Positions 8,397-18,087 are shown, counted from the first letter of the stretch. The stretch is DNA of 64,000 nucleotides from Sulfurimonas gotlandica GD1 (GCF_000242915.1 NZ_AFRZ01000001.1:2542001-2606000); one strand, 5' to 3'. Notes: generated by a model from the letters alone, not told the origin. Numbers and translations: made by a program.

Positions 8397-10679
8397 TTAG
8401 GAAGCTTGCTCGTTATTTAAGAATTTTTCAAACTCGTTAACAGGAAGTGCTTTTGATACTACAAATCCTTGGTAGTACTCACAATCCAAATCCTTTAAAA
8501 ACTCAACATGTTCTTTTTCCTCAACACCTTCTGCAATGACTTCAAATTTAAACTGTTTAGAAATCGTTAAAATAGTTTTTACTAAAGAAGCATCATCTTC
8601 ATTGTCGAGAACATGCTGTATAAAACTACGGTCGATTTTTAGAAAATCAAACGGCAGGTTTTTAAGGTATGAAAGCGAAGAATAACCAGTACCAAAATCA
8701 TCCATAGCAATAGTAAAACCGTGAGATTTCAAGAGGTTCATTTTATCTGTAGTTGCTAGAAGATTGTCAAGTGCTACTGACTCTGTAAGTTCAAGTTTTA
8801 AAGCACTTGGGTTTACGCTGTACTCTTGTGTAGCCTTTAAAATCTTAGTGACAAAATCATCCTGATTAAACTGTTTAGAGCTTATGTTAATAGATATATT
8901 TTTTATTTTATGATTGATTTTTTTATAGTCTATACATGCTCTTTGAATTACCCAATCACCAATAGAGATAATCAATCCACTCTCTTCAGCATAAGGAATG
9001 AAATCATCTGGATAGATAAGACCGCGTGTAGGATGATTCCATCTAATGAGTGCTTCACAAGAGGTTATGATTGAGCTTTTAGTCTCAACTATAGGCTGAT
9101 AGTATAGTTCAAACTGATTGTGTTTTAATGCTTCTCGTAGTTCACTTCCGAGTATGAGTTGATCTTCTATCTTTTTGCTCATCCCTTGTTCAAAAAAGCA
9201 TGTAGTATTTCTGCCTTGTTGTTTTGCTTTATACATGGCAATATCAGCATGTTTTAAAATTACATTGATATCTTCTTCTTCCTCAGATATAGTAGTAATA
9301 CCTATACTTAGTGTTACATACAGACTATGTTCTTCAACTTCAATAGGTTCTTTCATAAGTTTATGTAGTTTTCTTGCTACATTGTGTGAGTACTCTAGCG
9401 CGTGGTTTTTATTATCACTCAGGTCTGATAAGAGTATGACAAACTCATCACCGCCTAATCTTGCTACAGTATCTTCTTTTCTCATGATACTAGAGGCTCT
9501 CTGCGCAAAAGTTTTAAGAAGTGTATCTCCGATATGATGACCAAGTGAATCATTGATAGTCTTAAAGTTGTCAATATCTATAAAAAGTATAGCTCCAAAA
9601 CGATTATGTCTTGCAAGTCTTGCTATTTGCTGCTCAAGACGATCATTAAGAGTTAAGCGGTTTGCTAAACCTGTAAGATGGTCATAAAAAGCCTGTTGAC
9701 GAATCTTTTTATCTGCCTGAATACGACCTGTGATATCCTCAACAATCCCAAGACCGCCTTTAATTTGGTTGTCAATATCATACATCGGAACGGCTTGCAT
9801 CTTTATCCAGATCTCCTCATCCGATATCAGATTGTGATATTCTCCTTCATAGTAGCCTCTTTCTCCACTTAGTGTAGCATCAAGCTGTGGTCTGATGGAC
9901 TGATCCCTAAGCAGTTTCATGTCCATATTTACGAGCTTATGTATAGGGGCGTTTAGTAATTCAGAGATTGATCTGTTTGCTTCTGTAATTATAAGGTTTT
10001 TGTCGTATGTAAATACACCGATAGGAACCTCTTTAAAAATAGAACTGAAATTACTCTCTGATAGTTTTAGTTCTTTTTCTGAGTCTTGCACTAGCATGTT
10101 TGATGTTATAAGCTCTATGATTTTTTCATGATGTTTTTTTGAGAATGTTATCAGCAGCATTAAAAATAGGGTGATTAGAAGAGACATCAGTATATGCATC
10201 TCAGTGCCAAATTTGTACATGGCAATTGCAAATGGTGCTAAGAGTATTATGAGGTAGTTTCTAGCCAGGTCTTTATATATTGACAGACTCATTACTGTTC
10301 CTGCTGAGAGGCCAGCCACTATCATAGTTAAAAATGCTTGATAAAATGGTTTGTTCTCTGGTAGTAGAACAAAGATACCAACACTGATGATGAGAGAAGT
10401 AGCAAGAGCATGGAGTTTAAAGCTTTTCTCAAGAGAATGAAGAGAAGCTTTTTGATTATGATTTAAAAATGATTTTGCTTTTATATGGCGTATAAGAAGA
10501 ATAGTAGTAAGTGAAAGTAGCCAGATAGATAAAAATATTTTATCAGCAATATTCCAGAATACTATAGTAACTATAATAGAATTGACAATGACAGCAAGAG
10601 ACGACGTGAGTAGATTTGAAGAAGCTAAGTGAAGAAGCTCATTTCTGATATTTATATTATTTTCAGTAATCTTAATCAT
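8397..10679 (-). CDS. Membrane GGDEF-EAL protein with PAS domain
   Basis: This 760-residue c-di-GMP enzyme has an N-terminal region of about six membrane segments (residues 15-180, unclassified sensor), a PAS domain (about 205-320), GGDEF (about 330-490) and EAL (about 505-755). The cyclase signature GGDEF is intact in ARLGGDEFVILL. An RxxD inhibitory site (RKED) lies five residues before it. The EAL domain keeps EALIRW and the loop-6 DDFGTGYSS, so both activities may be retained. The net effect on c-di-GMP cannot be read from sequence. The LapD/LapG pair at 29.6-32.1 kb is a plausible downstream target of such signalling. Confidence 0.93.
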   Translation of the reverse strand: MIKITENNINIRNELLHLASSNLLTSSLAVIVNSIIVTIVFWNIADKIFLSIWLLSLTTILLIRHIKAKSFLNHNQKASLHSLEKSFKLHALATSLIISVGIFVLLPENKPFYQAFLTMIVAGLSAGTVMSLSIYKDLARNYLIILLAPFAIAMYKFGTEMHILMSLLITLFLMLLITFSKKHHEKIIELITSNMLVQDSEKELKLSESNFSSIFKEVPIGVFTYDKNLIITEANRSISELLNAPIHKLVNMDMKLLRDQSIRPQLDATLSGERGYYEGEYHNLISDEEIWIKMQAVPMYDIDNQIKGGLGIVEDITGRIQADKKIRQQAFYDHLTGLANRLTLNDRLEQQIARLARHNRFGAILFIDIDNFKTINDSLGHHIGDTLLKTFAQRASSIMRKEDTVARLGGDEFVILLSDLSDNKNHALEYSHNVARKLHKLMKEPIEVEEHSLYVTLSIGITTISEEEEDINVILKHADIAMYKAKQQGRNTTCFFEQGMSKKIEDQLILGSELREALKHNQFELYYQPIVETKSSIITSCEALIRWNHPTRGLIYPDDFIPYAEESGLIISIGDWVIQRACIDYKKINHKIKNISINISSKQFNQDDFVTKILKATQEYSVNPSALKLELTESVALDNLLATTDKMNLLKSHGFTIAMDDFGTGYSSLSYLKNLPFDFLKIDRSFIQHVLDNEDDASLVKTILTISKQFKFEVIAEGVEEKEHVEFLKDLDCEYYQGFVVSKALPVNEFEKFLNNEQAS

Positions 10680-10716
10680 TGTTCATACTTAACGGATCCT
10701 GTTTATTTGTGGAGTA

Positions 10717-11637
10717 TTATACTATAATTTTCGACCTTTGGAAGACAAGATTTTTTAAACTTCTTTCTTCATCTTCACTTTGAAATTCTTCTACGTTTTC
10801 TAAACGCTTTATAAACATGAAACTTGGAGCCAACTCTTTTATAAGCTCTTTTATAAACTCAGCTTCTAAGTCAGGTGAGTTCAAACAAGCTAAAAGTGTA
10901 CAATCCTCAGATGCTATCTGTTCTAGCTTATTGATTAATTTTCTATAGTCCTTAGTCGCTTCAAAACTTCCTTTTTGAAAGGTAGGCGGGTCGATAATAA
11001 TCAAATCATACGGACCTTTTCTCTTTATGCTTGAGAATGATTTTAAGATGTTGTAAGAGAAAAAACTAACACTTTTTGTATCAATGTCGTTTAGATGATG
11101 ATTTGTGCGTCCTGTGCTTAGAGCACTTTTGCTCATGTCGATATTAAAAACTTTATATGCACCGCCAAGCATAGCCGCCACACTAAAAGCACAAGTATAA
11201 GAGAAAAGATTTAAAACGCTTTTGTCTTTTGAGTTTGCTTTTACGAACTCTCTTCCATTTTTCATGTCAGGAAAGTATCCGCTGTTAAGGTTAGAGAGTA
11301 AGTTTAGCTTTATCTTCATGCCGTTTTCAACTACAAACAGATCATCTGCCAACTCACCGACTATAAGTTCACTCGGAGAACCTTTGATGTAACGGCGTTG
11401 TAAAACTATGGTCTTGTGCCTGCTAGATGCTACAAACGACTTTAGCATCTCTATCAGTTCAACTTCATTTTCTTCTTCAAAGTAAAGAGCAACGCTTAAG
11501 ATGTCATCTATAGAGTCAACGCTCAGATGCTTCCAACCTTTGTAAAGCTCACCACGACCATGAAAAAGTCTCTTAAACTCTGTAGATAAATCTTTTGAGT
11601 TTTCTTCTAGGTGTTTTTGTATATCTGAGATGGTCAT
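10717..11637 (-). CDS. Class I SAM-dependent methyltransferase (RlmI-like group)
   Basis: This 306-residue protein of the Methyltrans_SAM family is related to 23S rRNA methyltransferases such as RlmI/RlmK but has no N-terminal PUA domain. The SAM motif is VLNLFSYTCAFSVAAMLGGA (about residues 140-159). Acidic post-I is in FNIDMSKSAL, and the catalytic-type motif is DLIIIDPPTF. The ATG follows the cysS TAA with no gap, so the two are co-transcribed. The substrate is probably an RNA, but the position is not predictable. Confidence 0.85.
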   Translation of the reverse strand: MTISDIQKHLEENSKDLSTEFKRLFHGRGELYKGWKHLSVDSIDDILSVALYFEEENEVELIEMLKSFVASSRHKTIVLQRRYIKGSPSELIVGELADDLFVVENGMKIKLNLLSNLNSGYFPDMKNGREFVKANSKDKSVLNLFSYTCAFSVAAMLGGAYKVFNIDMSKSALSTGRTNHHLNDIDTKSVSFFSYNILKSFSSIKRKGPYDLIIIDPPTFQKGSFEATKDYRKLINKLEQIASEDCTLLACLNSPDLEAEFIKELIKELAPSFMFIKRLENVEEFQSEDEERSLKNLVFQRSKIIV

Positions 11638-13038
11638 TTAAACCTTTTCCCAAAAAGTACCTTGTGGCGTGTCCATGATGTTTACGCCAAAGGCTAATAT
11701 CTCATCACGAAGTTTGTCTGACTCTTGGAAGTTTTTCTCTTTTTTAGCTTCGTCACGTTTTACGATTAGGTCAAATATTTGCAGTTTTGTATGAGCATCT
11801 ACACCGAATTGAAAGTACTCATAGGCATTTTTACTGCCAAAGCCTAAAATCTTTTCTATGTAAGCTAAGTTTGAAATAGTCTCTCTCTTTAACTCTTTAT
11901 GTTTTCCTGCCGTGTCTAAAACTTCGTTCGTGCTTGAAATAAACGCTTCTATTAATGCAAGAGCAGAAGATACATTCATATCATCACTAAGAGCTTTTAA
12001 AAGTGATTCTTTAAACGGTGTAGCATCTGTACAATCAGCCAGTCCAAAAAGTCTCTTTTTAAGTCTGTATATCTTGTCAAGTCTCTTTTTAGAAGTCGCC
12101 AAGTCTTGGGTGTTAAAGTTGAAGTTACTTCTGTAGTGTGTGCTTAAAAGGTAGAAACGCAGAACCTCTCCATCATACTCTTTTAGTGCATCTTTTAAGA
12201 AGAAACTGTTTCCTAAACTCTTAGACATTTTCTCGCCGTCAATGTTTACAAAACCATTATGCATCCAGTAGTTTGCCAGTGCATGGTTAGTTGCACATCT
12301 AGTCTGTGCAGCTTCATTTTCATGGTGAGGAAAAAGTAGGTCAGCCCCACCACCGTGGATATCTACTGCAAACTCTGCACCCTCGTGAGCAAGATGTTTT
12401 TCTATCATCGCAGAACACTCTAGATGCCAACCGGGACGACCTTCACCAAACGGAGAATTAAAAGTGATGGTGTTATCTTTTACGCTCTTCCACAGAGCAA
12501 AGTCGGCAGGATTTCTTTTTTGCAAAGAGTTTTCAACTCTTTGCAGTTTGTCATCTTCATCTTGGACTCTTGAAGAGAGAGATAGATACTCGCCATCACT
12601 CGAAGTATCAAAGTAAATATCACCCTCAGAAGTTTTATAAGCATGTCCTGAGTCTATAAGTTTTTGGATAAGTTCGTACATTGCATCAAGAGATTCTGTA
12701 GCTTTTGGCTCGATATCTGGGCGAGATACACCGATGGCATCCATCTCTTTGTGAAATGCATCTGTATAGAAGTCTGTAATCTCTTTGATGTCTTTACCTG
12801 ATTCTGCTGCTTTTTTGATGATTTTATCATCGATGTCTGTAATGTTTCTAGCATAAGTCACATCGTAGCCGTTTGCTTTAAGCACACGTGAAAGCAGGTC
12901 AAATACTAAAGCACTCTTAGCATGACCTAGATGCGAGTCATCATAAACAGTAGGACCGCATACATACAGAGAAGCTTTTCCCTCTACAAGTGGAGTAAAC
13001 TCACGTTTTGTTTTTTGCACTGAATCGTATATATACAT
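11638..13038 (-). CDS. cysS: Cysteinyl-tRNA synthetase
   Basis: This 466-residue class I synthetase charges tRNA-Cys. The zinc ligand C27 is in YVCGPTVYDD, the HIGH motif appears as HLGH (residues 36-39), zinc-site GWHLECSAM is near 210 with HHENE near 237, and KMSKS is intact in GEKMSKSLGN. The length is typical. It is upstream of and contiguous with the methyltransferase gene. Confidence 0.97.
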   Translation of the reverse strand: MYIYDSVQKTKREFTPLVEGKASLYVCGPTVYDDSHLGHAKSALVFDLLSRVLKANGYDVTYARNITDIDDKIIKKAAESGKDIKEITDFYTDAFHKEMDAIGVSRPDIEPKATESLDAMYELIQKLIDSGHAYKTSEGDIYFDTSSDGEYLSLSSRVQDEDDKLQRVENSLQKRNPADFALWKSVKDNTITFNSPFGEGRPGWHLECSAMIEKHLAHEGAEFAVDIHGGGADLLFPHHENEAAQTRCATNHALANYWMHNGFVNIDGEKMSKSLGNSFFLKDALKEYDGEVLRFYLLSTHYRSNFNFNTQDLATSKKRLDKIYRLKKRLFGLADCTDATPFKESLLKALSDDMNVSSALALIEAFISSTNEVLDTAGKHKELKRETISNLAYIEKILGFGSKNAYEYFQFGVDAHTKLQIFDLIVKRDEAKKEKNFQESDKLRDEILAFGVNIMDTPQGTFWEKV

Positions 13039-13125
13039 ATATTGATTTCCTATGATTGTAATTATTTGTTGAAGTTTTTATATTTGTTATATTTATGAAT
13101 TATATACGTGATTATAGCATATCAA

Positions 13126-13857
13126 CTATCTCTCTCCAAATGGAATCAACATTGGAGTGGTTTTAATATAATCTTTGTACTCTTTACCGAAAGTCTTTAT
13201 TAAGCTTTTTTCTTCATAATAAAGACCTACTAAAACATAAATTGTCATACCAACACTTAAAAGTAGATGAGTATAGCTCATAGATGGTGTTGCCCATAAT
13301 CCAATAAGTGTTCCTGCCTGAATAGGATGTCTTATATATTTATAAAAATACCTTACCTGAAACTTCACTTCTGGTTCAGGGATGTTTTTTAGGGCTCTAT
13401 AGCCTTGATGTAAGCCAAAAAGCTCAAAATGATCTATAATAAAAGTGGCAACAAATGCACTAAGCCATCCAATAATATATATGAGGGTAATGCTTAAAAA
13501 CAGTATGTCATTTTGGATATTCCAGATATAACCTTCTATGGGTTGCCAAAAATAAAATATCAATATCAAACAGATTGATGAAGCAAAAGAGTAAGTAGCA
13601 GATTTTACTGAACTTGAAACATCTTTTAGCAAGCCATCTTTAAAAAAACTCCTTGCCATAAGGGAGTGTTGCAAGCCAAAAAACAACAATAAACCTGTGT
13701 TTATTAAAATAGGATTTATATCTAAACTAATAATAGAATTATCAATATTAAATTTCATAAACTCCCATGGATAAACCCATAAAATCAAAAAACTCAAAGT
13801 GATAATAGAAAGTATGTAACCAACTAAAGAGTATAAAAATATTAAATATTTTTTCAT
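13126..13857 (-). CDS. Integral membrane methyltransferase-like protein (ICMT/MddA/NnrU group)
   Basis: This 243-residue protein has about six membrane segments. The C-terminal signature of the isoprenylcysteine/phospholipid methyltransferase superfamily is present (RYFYKYIRHPIQAGTLIG, then YYEEKSLIKTFGKEYKDY). In that superfamily the conserved RHP...E and EE..L...G..Y residues bind SAM. Relatives include methanethiol methyltransferase MddA and NnrU-like proteins. An activity on a small thiol or lipid is possible but unproven. It is a single gene with 80-170 bp AT-rich gaps on both sides. Confidence 0.75.
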   Translation of the reverse strand: MKKYLIFLYSLVGYILSIITLSFLILWVYPWEFMKFNIDNSIISLDINPILINTGLLLFFGLQHSLMARSFFKDGLLKDVSSSVKSATYSFASSICLILIFYFWQPIEGYIWNIQNDILFLSITLIYIIGWLSAFVATFIIDHFELFGLHQGYRALKNIPEPEVKFQVRYFYKYIRHPIQAGTLIGLWATPSMSYTHLLLSVGMTIYVLVGLYYEEKSLIKTFGKEYKDYIKTTPMLIPFGER

Positions 13858-14032
13858 TGTTTATTTTCCTGTAGATTGTTGTAACTTTTAATTATTTATT
13901 AAAATACATTATATGTAAAATAATCTTAATAAACATAAACTACTGAGTTTGAAATGGTAAAAATAAATTTACTATTTCAGTTCATATTAATATAGTTTAA
14001 GTTAAACTTTTTTCATAATAGAGGAAATAACA

Positions 14033-14308
14033 ATGGATACAAAAAATAATGGTTTTTTAAAAAGAGCAGATGCACTTATAGCTATTGCAAATGAACAGCT
14101 AGGCGAAGAAGTAACTCAAGGAGAGGTAAGTGCTTCATTTATGTATGGAGCTGCTAGATTTAATGCATGGATGGCTGCTTCTTCATTTGAATCAGCGAAA
14201 GATTTAGATGATGAAAAAGAAAAAATTGTAGAGTATTTTATGGGCGAATATAAATTAGCACTAGAAGAGCATCTAAAAAATCATATAGAAAATTTTAATT
14301 TTAGCTAA
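14033..14308 (+). CDS. DUF3144 protein
   Basis: This 91-residue acidic, mostly helical protein matches the DUF3144 pattern: VSASFMYGAARFNAWMAASS in the centre, then a run EKEKIVEYFMGEYKLALEEHL. There is no signal peptide, so it is probably cytoplasmic. The family has no known function. It has its own GAGGAAA site, lies alone, and ends nine bases before the convergent flavoprotein gene. Confidence 0.85.
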   Translation: MDTKNNGFLKRADALIAIANEQLGEEVTQGEVSASFMYGAARFNAWMAASSFESAKDLDDEKEKIVEYFMGEYKLALEEHLKNHIENFNFS

Positions 14309-14317
14309 AGTGGAGAT

Positions 14318-15529
14318 TTATTCACGTTGTAACAATTTCAAAAGACCTTGTGCTGCCTGTTTACCTTGTCCCATCACACCCGTTAACAGATAGCCTCCTG
14401 TTGGTGCTTCCCAGTTTAGCATCTCTCCAACACAGAATACTCTAGGAAAATCTTTTAGCATCAGATGCTCGTCTAAATTTTCAAATGCTAAACCACCAGC
14501 TGTACTAATCGCCTCTTCAATCGGTCGATAAGATTCTAATGATAAAGGAAACTTTTTAAGCGTCTTTGCTACTAACTCAGGCTCACTTAACAACTCCTTT
14601 GCTAATACCTCTCTTAACAAAGAAGCCTTTACGCCATCCAATCCTAAGCGCTTCCAAAAGGCACTCAAACTCTGCTTACCTTGTTTTGCACTCAACTGTT
14701 GCTTTAACTGACTTTCACTACGATGTGGAAAGAGGTCTAAATAGACTCTAAACGGAGATTTCTGCTCTATTTGCTCTCTTAGATATTTAGAATGAGTATA
14801 GATTAAACTGCCCTCAACCCCATACTCATTGACTAAGAGCTCACCGAGTTTGGATTGAAGATTTTCGTTAATATCTCTGAAGCTTAGTTCTACATTTTTT
14901 AGCGGTGTGCCTGAAAACTTCTCTTTAAATACCTTCGACCAGTTGACATTAAAACCCATATTTGCAGGTTTAAGTGGGGCGATTTCTAGCCCTTTATCTT
15001 TGAGAATTGTTGTCCAAGCGCCTGTTGAACCTAAGTGTGGCAAAGATGCACCACCTAAAGCCAAAATAACTGCATCAAATGAATAATCTTTTAGCCCATC
15101 AGGAGTTTCAAACTGCCAAACATCATTAGACCAACCCACCCAACGATGTTTCATTTTGAACTGAGTACCGTTTGCTTTGAGTTTATGTATCCAAGTGCGT
15201 AGCAATGGTGCGGCTTTTTTATCCAAGGGATAGACTTTGCCAGAGGAGCCAACAAAAGTTTCAAACCCAAGGCTCTCTGCCCACAAGCGCATGTCATTTG
15301 GGCTAAAGGTTTCTAAAGCAGGTTGTAAAAAAGCTTGGGCTTCAAAATAGCGACTCGCAAAGAGGTCAAAGTCTTCAGCATGTGTTAGGTTTAAACCACC
15401 TCGTCCTGCTATTAAAAACTTACGTGCCGCAGATGGCATCGCGTCAAACACTGTTGGTGCATAACCCGCTTCAGATAAAACTTGTGCCGCCATCAGACCA
15501 GCAGGGCCAGCCCCAATAATAGCAATCAT
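14318..15529 (-). CDS. TIGR03862-type FAD flavoprotein
   Basis: This 403-residue protein of the HI0933/BaiN-like flavoprotein group has a Rossmann FAD motif at the start (IIGAGPAGLMAAQVL), then KFLIAGRGGLNLTH near residue 45. A C-terminal FAD-contact segment is present (FCVGEMLNWEAPTGGYLL). The HI0933 fold is shared with 3-dehydro-bile-acid reductases and NAD(P)/FAD enzymes, but the reaction of this subgroup is unknown. It lies 48 bp downstream of the ABC-F gene on the same strand and may share its transcript. Its codon use is slightly less AT-rich, as is that of the ABC-F neighbour. Confidence 0.88.
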   Translation of the reverse strand: MIAIIGAGPAGLMAAQVLSEAGYAPTVFDAMPSAARKFLIAGRGGLNLTHAEDFDLFASRYFEAQAFLQPALETFSPNDMRLWAESLGFETFVGSSGKVYPLDKKAAPLLRTWIHKLKANGTQFKMKHRWVGWSNDVWQFETPDGLKDYSFDAVILALGGASLPHLGSTGAWTTILKDKGLEIAPLKPANMGFNVNWSKVFKEKFSGTPLKNVELSFRDINENLQSKLGELLVNEYGVEGSLIYTHSKYLREQIEQKSPFRVYLDLFPHRSESQLKQQLSAKQGKQSLSAFWKRLGLDGVKASLLREVLAKELLSEPELVAKTLKKFPLSLESYRPIEEAISTAGGLAFENLDEHLMLKDFPRVFCVGEMLNWEAPTGGYLLTGVMGQGKQAAQGLLKLLQRE

Positions 15530-15577
15530 AAATCTAATCCTTTGAGAGTTGAAATAATTTCTGAATTATATCTAAAA

Positions 15578-17071
15578 TCACAAAATCTCTTGAACCGTAT
15601 AAGCTCTATCTTGACTCTTGTCAAACACCCATCGCTTCGTACTTAAGTTCTCTAAAAAAGTCTCGTCATGAGTAATGAACAACAGCACCCCTTCATACTC
15701 TTTTAAAGAAGCTTCCAAAGATTCTATAGAATCAAGATCCATATGGTTTGTCGGCTCATCTAGGATAATCAAAGAAGGTCGCTTTAACAAGCCTTGAGCG
15801 ATTAGCAGTTTTCTTACTTCACCCGGACTTGGTATGCTACTATTTAGCAGTGCTTTGGCATCAGAGCCTAGTCTTTGAACTAGGGTGAAAAGTTCACCTT
15901 TTTCATCACTGTTTAAGTTGCTGATATCAGTAAAGAGTTGCTCTGCTTCTTTGTCTGTAATCTCTTGAGGTATGTAAAGATAGTCATGTTGAAAATCAAT
16001 CTTTTCTATAAAATAGCTTATAAATGTGCTCTTACCAGCACCATTCTCACCACTGACACCTACTTTGTCTCCAATATCTACGGACAATCTTGGAAAACAG
16101 AGTTGTGTTGACTCAAAAAGAGTAATACAGTTTTTCTCAAGTGCTATGGGAAAATTGTGTCTGGCAATTTCTCCTTCAAAGCTGATGCCTGTTGCATATT
16201 CTTTTGAGAGTTTATTCATATTTTCACTTAAGTGACGTTGTTTAGTAACGGTACGCTGTAGCATCTGCCCATCATGTTTATCTTTACCAGTCAAAATAGC
16301 GCCGTTTATTTTCTCTTTCATAGAGCTGTCAGATTTACCAACACCTTTTTTAGAGAACCGCTTTTTAGAAAGGGAGACTTTTTCTCTTTGAACCTGAACA
16401 ACTCTGTTGATTTTTTTTAGCTCATTTTCCTGCTCAGTGATTACTTTTTTCTTGTGAGAGAGTGTCTGTCCATAGGCAAGGTGAGCCAAAGAAAATTTTG
16501 ATCTGTATTTTAAGACTTCTCCTGCTTTTATCATGATAGTCTGTTGCGTTAATGCATCTAGTAGTGTTCTATCATGACTCACCAAGATGCCGATTCCTTT
16601 GTAGCTTCTAAGTGCCTCAATAACTATTGCCTGAGAACGAGAGTCAAGATGGTTGGTCGGCTCATCGACCATTAGTACATCACTCTCACTAGAAAGCGCA
16701 ACTGCGAGTTGTAGTCGTTTACGTTCACCATGACTCAGAGTTTTCCAAGTGCCTAACCATTCGTCCTTGACCTGCAAAAGGTCTCTGAGCTTATACGCCT
16801 CTTTTGTATAAGTCATCATAAACTTTTCAAGCTGTTGCGGGGGAAACTCTGTACTTTGTGCGCAATAAACTACAAGATCATTACCAAGAATCATCCCTTT
16901 TTCGGTTTTGAGCTCTTTTGATATTAGTTTTAAAAGTGTACTTTTACCAGAACCGTTAATCCCAGCCACAGCACTCCATCCCTCTTCAAAGTCTAAATTT
17001 AGGGCACTAAAAATGGGTTCTGCTGCGCTGGGATATTTGTACGATAAGTCTCTGATTTTTAAACTATTCAT
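15578..17071 (-). CDS. ABC-F family ATPase
   Basis: This 497-residue soluble protein has two ABC ATPase domains and no membrane segments. Walker A motifs are GINGSGKST (residues 38-46) and GENGAGKST. Signature-like motifs are LSHGE and PSPGE, and Walker B segments are LMVDEPTNHLD and LIILDEPTNHMD. A charged linker (about 195-270) separates the domains. ABC-F proteins act on the ribosome in translation or antibiotic protection. It is shorter than EttA, and the second signature is unusual (PSPGE), so the subfamily is unclear. Confidence 0.88.
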   Translation of the reverse strand: MNSLKIRDLSYKYPSAAEPIFSALNLDFEEGWSAVAGINGSGKSTLLKLISKELKTEKGMILGNDLVVYCAQSTEFPPQQLEKFMMTYTKEAYKLRDLLQVKDEWLGTWKTLSHGERKRLQLAVALSSESDVLMVDEPTNHLDSRSQAIVIEALRSYKGIGILVSHDRTLLDALTQQTIMIKAGEVLKYRSKFSLAHLAYGQTLSHKKKVITEQENELKKINRVVQVQREKVSLSKKRFSKKGVGKSDSSMKEKINGAILTGKDKHDGQMLQRTVTKQRHLSENMNKLSKEYATGISFEGEIARHNFPIALEKNCITLFESTQLCFPRLSVDIGDKVGVSGENGAGKSTFISYFIEKIDFQHDYLYIPQEITDKEAEQLFTDISNLNSDEKGELFTLVQRLGSDAKALLNSSIPSPGEVRKLLIAQGLLKRPSLIILDEPTNHMDLDSIESLEASLKEYEGVLLFITHDETFLENLSTKRWVFDKSQDRAYTVQEIL

Positions 17072-17122
17072 AACTTCCTGTCTGTTTTCTTTGAGTGGAT
17101 TTATCTTAAGATGTTTAGGAAA

Positions 17123-17752
17123 TTACTTTTTACCCTCATCAACTAATCTTCTATAGCGACTACAGGCGGTGCTACTTCCCATATTGCAAGCTCTTTTATA
17201 AAGCCTTTTTGCCTTATCTTGACTTCCTGGTAGATCATCAGCATCTCTATAGAGTTCAGCTAGGTAAAAACACCCGGCAACAAGTCCCTTTTCGCATGTG
17301 TCAGCATAAAGTTCACTAGCTATTTTGTAACTTCTATTAACGCCTCGTCCTTTCTCATAAGCAACTCCAAGATTGTAACATCCTTCGATGTTTCCAGCAT
17401 TACAAGATTTTGCATAGAGTCGACTAGATTTGAAAAAATCTTGTCTTACTTTACCAACACCATTTTCATATAAATTTCCTAAGTTGGAACATCCTGCACT
17501 ATCTCCTGCATCACAAGTTATAGTATAAAGCTCAACAGCTTTTAGTTCATTATATCTTGTGCCTCTTCCATTCGCATACATATATGCCAGATTGTAACAA
17601 CCATCAATATTTCCACTGTTACATGATTGAGTCCAAAGTTTAATGGACTCTTTGTAGTTACCATTTTTATATTCTGCTGAACCTTGAGCTACTAAATCAG
17701 CGTACAGGTTCAGACTAAAGATTAAACAAAGCCCTAATATTAATCTATTCAT
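17123..17752 (-). CDS. Hcp-like cysteine-rich Sel1 repeat protein
   Basis: This 209-residue secreted protein has a signal peptide (MNRLILGLCLIFSLNLYAD) and then five or so Sel1-like repeats of about 36 residues. Each repeat carries a Cys pair (for example CNSGNIDGCYNLAYMYANG), the disulfide pattern of Helicobacter cysteine-rich proteins. The ATG at 17752 is chosen over an upstream in-frame ATG because it gives a clean signal peptide and follows the yqaE stop by 2 bases. The protein is predicted to be periplasmic or extracellular with a scaffold or beta-lactamase-like binding role; no substrate is known. Confidence 0.88.
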   Translation of the reverse strand: MNRLILGLCLIFSLNLYADLVAQGSAEYKNGNYKESIKLWTQSCNSGNIDGCYNLAYMYANGRGTRYNELKAVELYTITCDAGDSAGCSNLGNLYENGVGKVRQDFFKSSRLYAKSCNAGNIEGCYNLGVAYEKGRGVNRSYKIASELYADTCEKGLVAGCFYLAELYRDADDLPGSQDKAKRLYKRACNMGSSTACSRYRRLVDEGKK

Positions 17753-17754
17753 TA

Positions 17755-17913
17755 TTACTTTGTAACACGCCAAACTGCATGAACTACGCCGGGAATGAAA
17801 AATATTAAACATAATACGATGTTGATAAGAAGATCCTTTCCAATGCCATTTTTAAAAAATACTGCAACTGGTGGTAAGAATATTGCCAAGACTATTAATA
17901 TTATTTTATTCAT
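17755..17913 (-). CDS. YqaE/Pmp3 family small membrane protein
   Basis: This 52-residue protein was read directly from the sequence: it starts MNKIILIVLAIFLPPVAVFF and continues KNGIGKDLLINIVLC and IPGVVHAVWRV. The two membrane segments with the PP-V-F turn and the GVVHA motif are the hallmark of the UPF0057/Pmp3 stress-associated family. A GGAG site precedes the ATG, and a consensus sigma-70 promoter lies 38 bp upstream. The hcp-like gene starts 2 bases after its stop, so the two form an operon. Confidence 0.9.
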   Translation of the reverse strand: MNKIILIVLAIFLPPVAVFFKNGIGKDLLINIVLCLIFFIPGVVHAVWRVTK

Positions 17914-17950
17914 TATAAATTTTCTCCATTATTATGGTTATTTAGCATAG

Positions 17951-17979
17951 ATTATATATAAATCTTTTTGATATGTCAA
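17951..17979 (-). promoter_or_regulatory. Consensus sigma-70 promoter for yqaE-hcp
   Basis: On the minus strand TTGACA (17974-17979) and TATAAT (17951-17956) match the consensus perfectly with a 17-bp spacer. This predicts strong constitutive transcription of the yqaE-hcp operon. It lies 39 bp beyond the attC-like site. Confidence 0.85.
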
Positions 17980-18017
17980 AGTGGGTATTCAAGCCCTGAG
18001 ATGTAAGTTTATTTAAT

Positions 18018-18087
18018 GTCTAACGGTTGTCGTGAGCAATAATTTTCCCGTTAGTGTAAATTATTGGTCTCCTCGTATTTGTTAGAC
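18018..18087 (-). other. attC-like integron recombination site
   Basis: The outer boxes GTCTAAC (18018-18024) and GTTAGAC (18081-18087) fit the R''/R' consensus (RYYYAAC and GTTRRRY) and are exact inverted copies. Inside them lies an unpaired spacer of 5-6 bases. Then comes an imperfect second stem (CGTGAG against CTCCTCG with extra bases on one side). The innermost part is a perfect 9-bp stem, CAATAATTT (18037-18045) with AAATTATTG (18058-18066), around a 12-base loop. This order of R box, spacer, L box with extrahelical bases and terminal stem is the architecture of attC sites. It begins 6 bases past the stop codon of the 94-residue gene. Confidence 0.72.
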
